64,000 bases of DNA. Source: Brachybacterium equifaecis. GTDB lineage: Bacteria > Actinomycetota > Actinomycetes > Actinomycetales > Dermabacteraceae. The stretch lies in NCBI RefSeq assembly GCF_023509525.1, contig NZ_JAKNCJ010000001.1:620001-684000 (forward strand), written 5' to 3'. Below are positions 31,783-42,777 of this stretch, piece by piece. The notes below the pieces were generated by a model, which had not been told where the DNA came from, made no database searches, and worked only from the letters and a program-made list of their open reading frames with translations. Every line of letters starts with the position of its first letter. The stretch's first letter is position 1. The position numbers and the translations under genes are program-made.

Positions 31783-33095
31783 TTCGCGGCGGCGAAGATC
31801 TCGTCCATCTCCGCGGCGGCGGCATCGGCCGCCTGTTGGACGGGGGTGCCGCCGAGGATGGTGCCGAGCAGCGTGGACATCGTCTTCTTGCCCTCGATCT
31901 GGCCCCAGGCCGGGGTGACAGGGACGGTCGTGCCGGCCTCGGTCATCTGCTGGGCGAAGACCTTCGTGAGATCGTCGCCCGCGGCGATGACCTCATCGAG
32001 CGCCTTCTGCTCGCCGGGGAAGAAGTTGGTCTCCTGCGCCCACTTGGTGGCGAACTCGCCCGTGGTCATGAGCTGGATCAGCGCGAAGGCGAGCTCGGGC
32101 TCCTCGCAGTCCGCGAAGCGCGCGAGCGCCGAGCCGCCGAGGAACGACGGCGCGATGGCGTTGTCCTTCGCGGGGATGGTGAAGGCGACGAGCTTCTCGT
32201 GGAGCTCGGGGTTGTCGGCCTTGATGGTGGCGGGCACCCACGAGCCGGTCACGAACATCGCGACCTGGCCCTGCTGGAAGGCGGCGAGGGAGTCCGTCTC
32301 CTTCCAGGTGGAGGCGGCGGCCGTCGAGGAGTTGTGCTTCAGCGCGAGGTCGGAGTACCAGGTGAGGCCCTCGACCGACTCGGGCGTGTTGATCGCGGCC
32401 TTCCAGGCGCCGCCGGACTCCTCGGCGATCTTGCCGCCCGCTCCCCACACGAACGGCATCATCGCGAACAGGCTCGCGCCGGGGACGGGGAAGGGGATGA
32501 GGTTCGGATCGTGGGCCTTGAGCGCCTCGATCATCGCGAGGAGATCCTCCCAGCTGGAGGGCTGCTGGTTCACGCCGGCCGCATCGAGGATCTCGCGGTT
32601 GCCGAGGATCGAGCGCACGCCCGCGTACCAGGGCATGCCGTACATCTCGCCGTCCAGGGTCACCGCGTCCACGAGGCCCTGGATGAGGCCGTCCTGCAGG
32701 CCGGCATCGGAGATGTCGGCGGTGAGGGTGTCCAGGCCCCCGGCGTCGGCGAACTCGGGGACCCAGGTGGTGCCGACCTCGGCGACATCGGGGCCGGTGC
32801 CGCCGGACATCGCGGTCACGAACTTGTCGTGCGCGCCGTCCCAGGGCTGGACCTGGACGTCGAGGGTCGCGCCCGTCTGCTCGGTGAAGGCGGTCTTCAG
32901 CTCCTCGATGTAGGCGTCGGCCTTGGCATTGGTGCCCTGCATGATCCACAGGGTGATGGTCTTGCCCTCGCCGTCGACGGCCGCGCCGCCGTCGGACCCG
33001 CCCGAGGTGCTGCTGCCGCCTCCGCCGCAGGCTGCGAGGCCCAGGGCTGCGGAGCCGGCGGCGCCGGCGGCGATGACACTGCGTCGTGTGATCAT
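31779..33095 (-). CDS. Sugar-binding lipoprotein of the ABC importer
   Basis: 438 residues. Signal MITRRSVIAAGAAGSAALGL with lipobox LAAC (Cys23), then a Gly/Ser linker and the family 1 extracellular solute-binding fold (ITLWIMQGTNAKADAYIEEL; GGTGPDVAEVGTTWVPEFAD). The RR pair may allow Tat export. ATG at 33095 has GGAGGAG 7 nt upstream. First gene of the seven-gene operon ending at 25263. The operon content makes MurNAc, GlcNAc or a muropeptide sugar the best guess for ligand. Confidence 0.9.
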   Translation of the reverse strand: MITRRSVIAAGAAGSAALGLAACGGGGSSTSGGSDGGAAVDGEGKTITLWIMQGTNAKADAYIEELKTAFTEQTGATLDVQVQPWDGAHDKFVTAMSGGTGPDVAEVGTTWVPEFADAGGLDTLTADISDAGLQDGLIQGLVDAVTLDGEMYGMPWYAGVRSILGNREILDAAGVNQQPSSWEDLLAMIEALKAHDPNLIPFPVPGASLFAMMPFVWGAGGKIAEESGGAWKAAINTPESVEGLTWYSDLALKHNSSTAAASTWKETDSLAAFQQGQVAMFVTGSWVPATIKADNPELHEKLVAFTIPAKDNAIAPSFLGGSALARFADCEEPELAFALIQLMTTGEFATKWAQETNFFPGEQKALDEVIAAGDDLTKVFAQQMTEAGTTVPVTPAWGQIEGKKTMSTLLGTILGGTPVQQAADAAAAEMDEIFAAAK

Positions 33096-33153
33096 GGGAA
33101 TGCTCCTCCACGCTGTCTCTCGGCGCGGGCCCGGGGGCCGCATCAAGGAGGTC

Positions 33154-33206
33154 CCATCGCCTCGATGCGATGGAGGAAACTTCCCTGGCCGACTATGTTC
33201 ATTGAA
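33154..33206. promoter_or_regulatory. Divergent promoter region with candidate operators
   Basis: Between the lipoprotein gene and the kinase gene (140 bp). CCATCGC (33154-33160) and GCGATGG (33167-33173) form a 7-6-7 inverted repeat in the lipoprotein leader; TTCATTGAA (33198-33206) is a 9-bp dyad closer to the kinase start. Either may be the site of the RpiR-type regulator. No unambiguous -35/-10 pair is assigned. Confidence 0.5.
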
Positions 33207-33235
33207 GTTAGCACGCTCTGAGAGGCGACGACCAG

Positions 33236-35088
<1,853 letters not shown>

Positions 35089-35090
35089 CG

Positions 35091-35132
35091 CTCAGCGCTC
35101 TGCGCTGCCTGACTCTCAGCGCTCTGCGCTGC
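35091..35132. repeat. Two copies of an 18-bp direct repeat
   Basis: CTCAGCGCTCTGCGCTGC at 35091-35108 and 35115-35132, period 24, just after the DUF1345 stop. Local duplication; no function assigned. Confidence 0.7.
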
Positions 35133-35225
35133 GCGGGCTGGATCGCGCTGTTCGCGCTGTGAATCGTGCGCATGGGCCGCGGCTAGGATGACTGCGCCCC
35201 TCACCCCGACGTGGAAGGCTCCGCA

Positions 35226-36761
35226 ATGAACCACGCCTCCGATCTCCCGGAGATCCCGTTCGACGCCCCGGCGATCTCCTTCGCCGACGTGCCCACGCGG
35301 GAGAAGGTGCTCATCGTGGGAGCCGGACCGGCGGGCCTCGCCGCGGCTGCATCGCTGAAGGCGGCCCGCGTGCCCTTCGACCTGGTCGACTCCGCGAGCG
35401 ACGTCGGCGGGATTTGGAACACCGAGCGCGCCGACTCCCCCGTCTGGCCTTCCCTCGAGATGGTCTCCTCGACGCAGTTCACGCAGTTCGAGGACCTCCT
35501 GCAGCCGGTCTCGTTCCCCGCGTACCTGAACCCCGCGCAGATGGCGAAGTACCTGCGCGCCTACGCCGCCCGCTACGACCTCACCGACCAGTTCATCCCC
35601 CGCACGACCGTGCGCTACGCCCGCCCCTTCGAGGAGGGCGTGTGGCAGGTGGAGACCTCCGACGGCGCCGTCTCGGTGTACCGGGGCCTGATCGCCGCGC
35701 ACGGCATCTCCTCCCGCCCGCACCTGCCCGAGTGGGCGGGCTCCGTGCCCGCCGGGATCCGCACGCTCCACTCCTCGCAATGGGAGGGCGCCGCGGGCCT
35801 CGAGGGCAAGCGCGTGCTCGTGGTCGGCTCCGGGCAGTCGGCGGCCGACATCGCCGTGGACGCCGCCCGCCGCGCCCTCGAGGTGCGCTGGTCGGTGCGC
35901 ACGGGCCACTGGATCGTGCCCCGCACGGTCGCCGGCACCCCCGGTGACGTCGCCGCCGCTCGCGAGCCCGCTGTGCTGGGGTCGCTGAACGAGCGGATCG
36001 CCGAGCAGGTCATCACCCGGGCCGTCGGCACCCCCGAGGCGCTTGGACTGCCGCGGCCGGCTAAGCCGCTGCTCGAGGATCGCGTGATCGTCTCCGACGA
36101 GCTCTCCCCGCGGATCCGCGACGGCCGCATCGCCCCGGTGGGCGCGGTGAGCGAGGTGCGGGAGGACGGCTCCGTCTCCTTCGCGCGGGGTGCGGACTAC
36201 CTGCCCGACGTGATCGTCTTCGCGACCGGCTACGAGGGCGGCGCCGACTACCTGCCGGGCGACATCCTGCCCCGCACCGCGAGCGGCGCCCCGGACCTGT
36301 TCCTCGGCACCTTCCCCCGCACGCGCGACGACCTCGTGCTGCTGGGCCAGGCGCGCGTGAACGGCGGCGTGCTGCCGCTGCTCACCCAGCAGGCCGACCT
36401 CGCCGCCTACTTCTTCCAGGCGCAGCTCTCCGGCTCCCCGAAGGCCGACGTGTTCCGCCGCGTGCGCGACGGGGCCGACGAGTCCGTGGACCGCACTCCC
36501 GATCCCGGACTGCGCGAGCGCGTCTCCGCGCTGCTGCCCGCGGCCGGGGCTCTGCGCGGCCGGCGCGCCCACCCCTCCGCAGTGGGAGCGTCCTTCCCGG
36601 GGGCGCATGCCCCCGGTGCGGTCAGCGCGGCGCCGACGGGCCGCGGTGCCCGGGCGGCGCTGCCGCTCGGTGAGGGGGAGGATCAGGCCACGCTGGTCCC
36701 CTTCGTGGACCGCGACCAGCTCGTGGAGCGACTGCAGCGGGTGCGCTCGATCTTCGAGTGA
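35226..36761 (+). CDS. Flavin-dependent monooxygenase (FMO/Baeyer-Villiger type)
   Basis: 511 residues. FAD-binding VGAGPAGLAAAASL (31-44), the NADPH-binding VLVVGSGQSAADIA, and between them GIRTLHSSQWEG, matching the FMO identifying pattern FxGxxxHxxxW/Y in all but the first position. FATGYEGGADYLP near 340 is the second FMO signature. Likely oxygenates a nitrogen, sulfur or ketone substrate using NADPH; substrate unknown. ATG at 35226 has GGAAGG at good spacing. The C-terminal 60 residues are a low-complexity extension. Confidence 0.87.
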   Translation: MNHASDLPEIPFDAPAISFADVPTREKVLIVGAGPAGLAAAASLKAARVPFDLVDSASDVGGIWNTERADSPVWPSLEMVSSTQFTQFEDLLQPVSFPAYLNPAQMAKYLRAYAARYDLTDQFIPRTTVRYARPFEEGVWQVETSDGAVSVYRGLIAAHGISSRPHLPEWAGSVPAGIRTLHSSQWEGAAGLEGKRVLVVGSGQSAADIAVDAARRALEVRWSVRTGHWIVPRTVAGTPGDVAAAREPAVLGSLNERIAEQVITRAVGTPEALGLPRPAKPLLEDRVIVSDELSPRIRDGRIAPVGAVSEVREDGSVSFARGADYLPDVIVFATGYEGGADYLPGDILPRTASGAPDLFLGTFPRTRDDLVLLGQARVNGGVLPLLTQQADLAAYFFQAQLSGSPKADVFRRVRDGADESVDRTPDPGLRERVSALLPAAGALRGRRAHPSAVGASFPGAHAPGAVSAAPTGRGARAALPLGEGEDQATLVPFVDRDQLVERLQRVRSIFE

Positions 36762-36781
36762 GGGACTGAGGCAGTGCGCGG

Positions 36782-36825
36782 CGGGCGGCGATCCTGGGGA
36801 CGGGGTCGCCGCCCGTTGTGCTTCT
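36782..36825 (+). terminator. Terminator of the monooxygenase gene
   Basis: CGGGCGGCGA (36782-36791) and TCGCCGCCCG (36806-36815), 10-bp perfect arms, followed by TTGTGCTTCT. One of the better factor-independent terminators in the window. Confidence 0.75.
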
Positions 36826-36909
36826 ATGCCGCCGCCCGCGGTTGGGCCGCCGCTGCCCTTGAATCCCCCCTCATCGAGTCGTCTCCGCGCACCGCACTGT
36901 CGTCCCACC

Positions 36910-37104
36910 ATCGAGGTGCGTGGAAACGTCGAATGCCACGCCACATTCCGACGTCGCCACGCACCTCGATCGCCTCAACCGCCTTATTCCGACAGTTGCG
37001 CGCACCTCGTCAGCGATCAATACCGAGGCGTACGTCCACGTCAGATAGCGCGCCCATTCCGACGCGGGCGTACGCGTCGATCGCAGGAGCAGCGTCATTC
37101 CGAC
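36910..37104. repeat. Structured repeat cluster with four ATTCCGAC boxes
   Basis: ATTCCGAC occurs at 36945, 36986, 37056 and 37097, spaced 41, 70 and 41 bp. The first box lies inside a hairpin with 14-bp perfect arms (36910-36923 / 36957-36970, ATCGAGGTGCGTGG) and an inner near-palindrome. The others are preceded or followed by GCACCTCG or GTACGC boxes. The 375-bp gap 36762-37136 lies between convergent genes and has no coding bias. Function unknown. Confidence 0.65.
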
Positions 37105-37136
37105 GGTCGTGTACGCGCCGATCCGCGAGCGGAGCC

Positions 37137-39122
37137 TCAGCGAGGGGAGCCGGTGGTCGAGCCGCCACGCGCACACCAGGCGAGCACCAGACCCTGCACC
37201 ACCGCGAGCCCCGCGATGACCCAGCCGGCGTCCCGCTGATCGGCGAGGGTGTCTGCTCGCCAGGTGCGGCCAGTGGCGCCGAACCAGCTCGGCAGCAGGG
37301 CGGTATCGCCGAGGATGAGCACGATCCCGCAGGCCAGGAGCCCGGCCGCGGGAAGGGCGACCGCCAGCACCGCCGTGACTGGGCCGACTGCCATATCCCG
37401 GCGCGCTGCTGCCGAGATCCACACCTGCACGGCCCCGAGCACTGCCGCCCCGACCATCAGCACCAGGTGCATGACGTGCCCTTCCATCGCAGCGCGCAGC
37501 AGGGGCGGATACGCGTACGCCGCCGCAAGCAGCGCCACAGGCACCACCGACAGGACCGGTAGCAGCCAGCGCGAGCGAGCGCACACGCCCGCCAGGATCC
37601 TGGGCGGTGCGAACGCCGCACCGATCAGCGGGCCCGCCACCGCGAACAGCAGCACGTGCTCGATCAGATGCGCGGAGGCGAGCACCTTCGCGTACACCGC
37701 GAGCGGACCGCACGTGACCAGCAGCGCCAGCGCCACCCCCGCGAGGAGCAGAGCGCTCGCCCAGCGCTCTCGGCGCGGACTAGCAGGCCTCCACCACACG
37801 AGCACCAGCGCCGCCGCTGCAGCGAGCGCGAACGCATCCACCCGCCAGGAGCCCAGCACAGCGCCGAAGCTAGGGGCAGGCGGCATCGGATAGCCGGTCA
37901 GAAGCTCCGCGATCGAGCCCGGCACCGGAGTGGCATCGGCCGGGGGCGGGGAGCTGCTCATGGCGGCGGCGAGCGCGATCGCGATTGTCATCAGTCCGAG
38001 CTCGAGCAGCGCGAGGCGGCGGTAGAGCCCGAGGCCCGCTCCCCCGCCCGTCGACACGGCCGCCGCATCTGCGAGCACTCGCCGCTGCTGCCAGCCGATC
38101 ATCCCGAGCACGAGTAGCAGCACGGCCTTCGCGACGCCGAGCTGCACATACGGGCTGGTGAGGATCTCTGCGGGGGTGTTCATGCGCAGCGCGAGCGCCC
38201 ACACCCCGCTCACGGCGAGCGCGATCCAGGAGATGAGGGCGAGATGGGAGTAGCCGCGCACTACTGCCGCGTCATCGCGGTCCGCTACCCCGTGCGCTGC
38301 GCCCCCGCGGGTCCCGCCGGCCGTGTGATCCGCGCGAGGCCCGTCGGCCGCCGCGCTCACACTCCCGCGCGCCCCGACCGGCAGGAGCTGCAGCACTCCG
38401 AGCGCCCCCGCCCAGGCGCCCACGGCGAGCAGGTGCACGAGCATCGTGGAGGTCGCGGCCTCGTGCGCGGAGGCGCCGGAAGCGTGCCCGGTCATGGCTT
38501 TCGCGAACAGCGTCAGCGTCGCCATCACCGTGAGGATCCGGGCGAGGCGCCGGCTGCTGCCGAGCACAGCCACGGTGGTGGTGCCGGCGGCGAGCACCGT
38601 TCCCGCGAGCAGCCACAGCCCGAGCTCCGTGCCGAGGTAGACGTGCAGGTCGGAGCCGAATCGCGGGTCGCCGACGGGCTGCCCGGTCGCGAGCGCATAG
38701 GAGAGCAGCAGGGAGGCGAGCTGGGCGAGGGTCCAGATGCCCGCGGTGATCGCGGCGAGGCCCAAGGCGCGCACGCGGTCGGCGTCGCGGCGCAGGATCC
38801 AGCCGCCCAGCACCGCCGCCCCGAGGGTCAGTGCCCCGCCGAGGTCGGCGAGGAGCGAGGCGATGGGTGCGCCGCGCCGTGCGATCGCGCCCGCGTTCAG
38901 CAGGACCGTGTTCCCGGCTCCTGCGGCCTGGGCTGCGAGCACGGCAAGGCCAGCGGCGAGCAGGAGCCCTGCGCCAGCGGCGATCCAGCCGCTCGGCCTC
39001 ACGGCGAGGGCGGAGGGACGCTCATGCCCCTGCCGATCCTGCCGGGGCTCGTCGGCCCGCCGGGACTCGTCGGCTCGTCGTGACTCGTCGGCCCGCCGCG
39101 ACTTAGGCCCAGCACTGCTCAC
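37137..39122 (-). CDS. CopD copper-transport domain fused to CtaG-type cytochrome c oxidase assembly protein
   Basis: 661 residues with about 15 hydrophobic helices. After a cytosolic N-terminus with three RRADES/RRADEP repeats, residues 40-400 resemble the CopD/YcnJ domain (TGHASGASAHEAATSTMLVH with a conserved His pair) and residues 430-640 the caa3-type CtaG domain (YAKVLASAHLIEHVLLFAV; MEGHVMHLVLMVG with His residues). The fusion is common in Actinobacteria and is thought to deliver copper for oxidase assembly. GTG at 39122 overlaps the crcB stop; an open frame upstream is not needed. His residues expected to bind copper are present. Confidence 0.85.
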   Translation of the reverse strand: MSSAGPKSRRADESRRADESRRADEPRQDRQGHERPSALAVRPSGWIAAGAGLLLAAGLAVLAAQAAGAGNTVLLNAGAIARRGAPIASLLADLGGALTLGAAVLGGWILRRDADRVRALGLAAITAGIWTLAQLASLLLSYALATGQPVGDPRFGSDLHVYLGTELGLWLLAGTVLAAGTTTVAVLGSSRRLARILTVMATLTLFAKAMTGHASGASAHEAATSTMLVHLLAVGAWAGALGVLQLLPVGARGSVSAAADGPRADHTAGGTRGGAAHGVADRDDAAVVRGYSHLALISWIALAVSGVWALALRMNTPAEILTSPYVQLGVAKAVLLLVLGMIGWQQRRVLADAAAVSTGGGAGLGLYRRLALLELGLMTIAIALAAAMSSSPPPADATPVPGSIAELLTGYPMPPAPSFGAVLGSWRVDAFALAAAAALVLVWWRPASPRRERWASALLLAGVALALLVTCGPLAVYAKVLASAHLIEHVLLFAVAGPLIGAAFAPPRILAGVCARSRWLLPVLSVVPVALLAAAYAYPPLLRAAMEGHVMHLVLMVGAAVLGAVQVWISAAARRDMAVGPVTAVLAVALPAAGLLACGIVLILGDTALLPSWFGATGRTWRADTLADQRDAGWVIAGLAVVQGLVLAWCARGGSTTGSPR

Positions 39123-39553
39123 GGGGCGAGCACTCCCCCGAAGAGCTGCGCCGTCATGAGTCCGCTCCACAGAGCCGCCATGCCGATGCCGACGCTCACC
39201 ATCAGGTATCCGGCGGCGATCACGGGCGCCCCTCGGCGCACCAGCGAGACGACGTCCATCGCGGCGGTCGAGAGGGTCGACAGACCCCCGCAGAATCCTG
39301 CGGAGAGCAGCAGGAACAGGGCGCGCGCCGAGCCTTCGGTAGCAGCCCCGAACTCGGTGACGACGATGCCCAGCAGGAAGCAGGCGAGGATGTTCGCGAA
39401 GATCGTCGGCCACGGGATCAGCTCTGCCGCGATCGACGTGGCGCCGCGGCGGGCGAGGCGCCGCAGCCAGGCCTCCTTGATCGCCCAGCGCAGCACGCTG
39501 CCAGCCGCTCCGCCGACGCCGACGGCGAGCAGCAGGACCACCAGGGTGCTCAT
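39119..39553 (-). CDS. crcB: Fluoride channel subunit, FluC/CrcB family
   Basis: 144 residues, four helices; family blocks GGAAGSVLRWAIK and the channel-lining NxxxC element FANILACFLLG, with GFCGGLSTLSTAAMDVV corresponding to GGxTTFSTF. Exports fluoride as a dual-topology dimer; with the adjacent paralogue it probably forms a heterodimer, as in other Gram-positive pairs. Starts within ATGA of the upstream gene. Confidence 0.9.
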   Translation of the reverse strand: MSTLVVLLLAVGVGGAAGSVLRWAIKEAWLRRLARRGATSIAAELIPWPTIFANILACFLLGIVVTEFGAATEGSARALFLLLSAGFCGGLSTLSTAAMDVVSLVRRGAPVIAAGYLMVSVGIGMAALWSGLMTAQLFGGVLAP

Positions 39554-40116
39554 GCGCGCACCTCCGCCGCCGTGCGCTCCGTGCCGCCGCGACCCCCGAG
39601 CCACAGGCCCAGCAGCAGACCGGCGACCGCCCCGCCGATCGCGCCGAGCGCCGTGGTCACCCCGTACGCGAAGGACAGCGCCGGGAAGTTCGCGCCTATC
39701 ATCGCCGAACTCTCCAGCACCACCGCCGAGAACGTCGTGAACCCGCCGAGCAGCCCCGCGCCGACGAGCGGGTGCACCCACTGCGGGGTCTCCGGGCGCT
39801 TCTCGAGGATGCCCGTCAGCACCCCGAGACCCATGCAGCCCAGCACGTTGACCAGCAGCGTCGCGCGCGGCAGCTCGATCAGGGTGGGGGTGGTGAGCGT
39901 CGTCATCGCGAGCGCGATCCCCTGGCGGGCCATCGCGCCGATCGCGCCGCCGAGGGCGACGAGCAGCACGATCTTCCACATCGGAAGCGGCTTCCGCACG
40001 GGCCCGGAGCCGAAGCTGAGCTCCGCCTCCAGCAGATCCGAGAGCCCGAGGGCCTCCATCTCGACCGTGTGCATGCGCGGGTCGTCGCGGCGGCGGGGCT
40101 CCGGGGGGATGGTCAC
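39550..40116 (-). CDS. crcB: Fluoride channel subunit, FluC/CrcB family, second copy
   Basis: 188 residues: four helices from residue 46 (MWKIVLLVALGGAIGAMARQ), VNVLGCMGLGVLTG, and GLLGGFTTFSAVVLES. A 45-residue cytosolic N-terminal extension is unusual; the GTG at 40116 has no good Shine-Dalgarno, and Met15 or Met46 could be the true start. Overlaps its partner by 4 nt. Confidence 0.87.
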   Translation of the reverse strand: MTIPPEPRRRDDPRMHTVEMEALGLSDLLEAELSFGSGPVRKPLPMWKIVLLVALGGAIGAMARQGIALAMTTLTTPTLIELPRATLLVNVLGCMGLGVLTGILEKRPETPQWVHPLVGAGLLGGFTTFSAVVLESSAMIGANFPALSFAYGVTTALGAIGGAVAGLLLGLWLGGRGGTERTAAEVRA

Positions 40117-40141
40117 TCCCCCAGGGTACCGACGGCGGGCA

Positions 40142-41734
40142 TCAGCCCCACACGAGGCCGAGCTGCGGCTGCTCGAGCACCGCCGAGATGTCGCGCAGCA
40201 GCTCGGAGCCGAGAGCGCCGTCGATCAGGCGATGGTCGAAGCTCACCGCGAGCTGCGCGACCTGGCGCACCTCGATGCGCCCGTCCACCACCCACGGTTT
40301 CTCCTTGACGGCGCCCATCCCGAGGATCACGGACTCCCCCGGGTTCAGGATCGGGGTGCCGGAGTCGATGCCGAACACACCGAAGTTCGTGATGGTGATG
40401 GTGCCGCCGCGCGTGGCAGACAGGGGCGTGGCGCCGGCGCGCGCGGTCTTCGCGAGGTCGCCGATCTGCTCGGCCAGCTCCTTCAGGGTGAGCAGGTGCG
40501 CGTCCTTGATGTTCGGCACGATCAGCCCGCGCGGGGTGGCCGCGGCGATGCCGAGGTTCACGAAGTGCTTGTAGACGATCTCCCCTGCCGCCTCGTCCCA
40601 CGAGGCGTTGACCTCGGGGTTCCGACGGATCGCGACCAGCAGCGCCTTCGCGACCACCGCGAGCGGGGAGATGCGCACGTCGGCCCACTCGCGCGATCCG
40701 CGCAGCTGCGCCACGAGCGCCATCGTCGCGGTCATGTCGACCTCGTTGAACACCGTCACGTGCGGGGCGGTGAAGGCGCTGGAGACCATGGCCTCGGCGG
40801 TGCGCTTGCGCACCGAGCGGATCGGCACGCGCGTGGTGCGGTCATCCCGGGTCACGCCCGCGAAGGACTGCCCGGAGGAGCTCGCGCTCTGGGGTGCGGC
40901 CGACGGGGTCATCGGCTGCGTGCGCGCCGAACCCATCGCGGAGGCCAGATCCTCCGGGGCCTGCGGCGACTCGTCGGGGAAGTAGTCCCCCTCGGCGGGA
41001 GCGACGGCGGGGCGGGAGGCACCGGCGGAGCGGGGATCGCCGGTGGCGCGCTGCTGGGCCTGCAGGACGTCCTCGCGGGTGACGACCCCGCCGGGGCCGG
41101 TGGCGAGCACGTCGGCGAGCGCGATGCCGAGGTCCCGGGCGAGCTTGCGCACCGGCGGCTTCGCGAGGATGCGGTCGATCGGCACCTGGGTGTCGGCATC
41201 GCCGAGCGCGGTCGCCCGGCGGCGCCGGCGCACGGAGTCCTCGCGGGCGCCGTAGCCGACGAGGTTCTTCGGCTGCTCCTCGGCGGGCTCGTCGGCAGCT
41301 TCAGCCGACGCGGCCGCGGGCTCGTCGGCAGCGGGCGCCTGCTCGGCGAGCTCCTCGGCGGAGGGGTCGGGCTGCGCGGCGGCTCCGTCGGCCGACGCGG
41401 CGCCGTCGGCAGAAGCCGTGCCAGCGCTCTCGTCGGCCTGCACGTCAGCGGTGCCCGCCGGAGCAGACGGGGCAGCGGCGGAGGCATCGGGGTCCGTGTC
41501 GATCTCGATCAGCGGGGCGCCGATCAGCACCTCCTGGCCGGGCTCGACCATGATCCGCGTGACGCGGCCCGCGATGTGGCTGGGCAGCTCGACGGCCGAC
41601 TTCGCGGTCTCCACCTCGATGACGGGATCGTTGATGGCGACCATGTCGCCGACGTTCACCTTGATATCGAGGATCTCGGCCTCGGTGAGACCCTCACCGG
41701 GGTCGGTGAGGGTGATCATCACCAGGGTGCTCAT
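40142..41734 (-). CDS. 2-oxo acid dehydrogenase E2 (dihydrolipoyl acyltransferase)
   Basis: 530 residues. One lipoyl domain (1-78) with lipoyl-Lys45 in VETAKSAVEL, an Ala/Asp/Pro linker (80-145), a peripheral-subunit-binding domain (PPVRKLARDLGIALADVLA, about 180), another linker, and the catalytic core ending in SFDHRLIDGALGSELL with the acyltransfer His. Transfers the acyl group from E1 to CoA. ATG at 41734 has GGAAGG upstream. E3 is not in the window. Branched-chain versus pyruvate specificity is undecided. Confidence 0.92.
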   Translation of the reverse strand: MSTLVMITLTDPGEGLTEAEILDIKVNVGDMVAINDPVIEVETAKSAVELPSHIAGRVTRIMVEPGQEVLIGAPLIEIDTDPDASAAAPSAPAGTADVQADESAGTASADGAASADGAAAQPDPSAEELAEQAPAADEPAAASAEAADEPAEEQPKNLVGYGAREDSVRRRRRATALGDADTQVPIDRILAKPPVRKLARDLGIALADVLATGPGGVVTREDVLQAQQRATGDPRSAGASRPAVAPAEGDYFPDESPQAPEDLASAMGSARTQPMTPSAAPQSASSSGQSFAGVTRDDRTTRVPIRSVRKRTAEAMVSSAFTAPHVTVFNEVDMTATMALVAQLRGSREWADVRISPLAVVAKALLVAIRRNPEVNASWDEAAGEIVYKHFVNLGIAAATPRGLIVPNIKDAHLLTLKELAEQIGDLAKTARAGATPLSATRGGTITITNFGVFGIDSGTPILNPGESVILGMGAVKEKPWVVDGRIEVRQVAQLAVSFDHRLIDGALGSELLRDISAVLEQPQLGLVWG

Positions 41735-41793
41735 GGCGGTCCTTCCGTGGACGGTCAGCAGCGGCGGGCGCCGGAGTGTCAGTGGCCGTGGTG

Positions 41794-42777
41794 TCAGTAT
41801 GCGAGGGAGCGATCCACCGCGTCGAGCACGCGATCCAGATCCGGCAGGTAGTGCTCCTCGAGGCGGGCCGGCGGGTAGGGCGTGTGGTAGCCGCCCACCC
41901 GGATCACCGGGGCCTCCAGGTGGTAGAAGCAGCGCTCCGTGATGCGCGCGGCGATCTCGCCGCCGATCCCGCCGAACACGGGCGCCTCGTGCACGATCAC
42001 GAGCCGGCCCGTGCGCTGCACGGACGCCTCGATCGTGTCGAAATCCAGCGGAGAGATCGACCGCGCGTCGATCACCTCGAGGGAGATGCCGTCCTTCGCG
42101 GCGACCTGGGCGGCCTCCTGGATCAGGCCGACGCTCGGGCCCCACGCGAGCAGCGTCGCATCACGCCCCTCGCGCAGCACGGCGGCCTGGTGCAGGCCGA
42201 GCTGCGGGCGGGCGCCGGTGTCGACGTCGCCCTTGATCCAGTAGCGCCGCTTCGGCTCGAAGACGATCACCGGATCCTCCGACTCGATGGCCTGGCGGGT
42301 CATCCAGTAGGCGTCGTTCGCGTTCGAGGGCGTGATGATCCGCAGTCCGGCGGTGTGCGCGAACAGCGCCTCCGGGCTCTCCGAATGGTGCTCGACCGCG
42401 CCGATGCCGCCGCCGTAGGGGATGCGGATGACCATCGGCACGTTCACGCGGCCACGGGTGCGGTAATGCATCTTCGCGAGCTGCGTGGTGATCTGGTTGA
42501 ACGCGGGGAAGACGAACCCGTCGAACTGGATCTCCGCCACCGGCCGATAGCCGCGGAAGCACAGGCCGATCCCGGTGCCGATGATGCTGGCTTCCGCGAG
42601 CGGTGTGTCGACCACGCGCAGCGCGCCGAACTCGTCGAAGAGCCCGTCGGTCACGCGGAACACGCCGCCGAGCACGCCGACGTCCTCGCCCATGATGAGG
42701 ACCTTCTCGTCGGCGCGCATCGCGTCGGCGAGGCCCTGGGTGATGGCCTTGGCGATGGGAAGCTTCACGGTGCTCAC
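41794..42777 (-). CDS. 2-oxo acid dehydrogenase E1 component, beta subunit
   Basis: 327 residues of the transketolase pyrimidine-binding fold: MGEDVGVLGGVFRVTDGL (50-67), PLAEASIIGTGIGLCFRGYR, and the C-terminal transketolase domain VIDARSISPLDFDTIEASV. Forms the alpha2-beta2 heterotetramer with the upstream gene, whose stop it overlaps (GTGA). GTG start. Confidence 0.92.
   Translation of the reverse strand: MSTVKLPIAKAITQGLADAMRADEKVLIMGEDVGVLGGVFRVTDGLFDEFGALRVVDTPLAEASIIGTGIGLCFRGYRPVAEIQFDGFVFPAFNQITTQLAKMHYRTRGRVNVPMVIRIPYGGGIGAVEHHSESPEALFAHTAGLRIITPSNANDAYWMTRQAIESEDPVIVFEPKRRYWIKGDVDTGARPQLGLHQAAVLREGRDATLLAWGPSVGLIQEAAQVAAKDGISLEVIDARSISPLDFDTIEASVQRTGRLVIVHEAPVFGGIGGEIAARITERCFYHLEAPVIRVGGYHTPYPPARLEEHYLPDLDRVLDAVDRSLAY

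Noticed and set aside
36910-37104. CRISPR-like array
   Set aside because: The repeats are only 8 bp, spacing is 41/70/41, and no cas genes are nearby.
36871-37713. 280-codon frame antisense across the ATTCCGAC repeats
   Set aside because: It overlaps copD-ctaG in the wrong frame and its other half is the repeat cluster.
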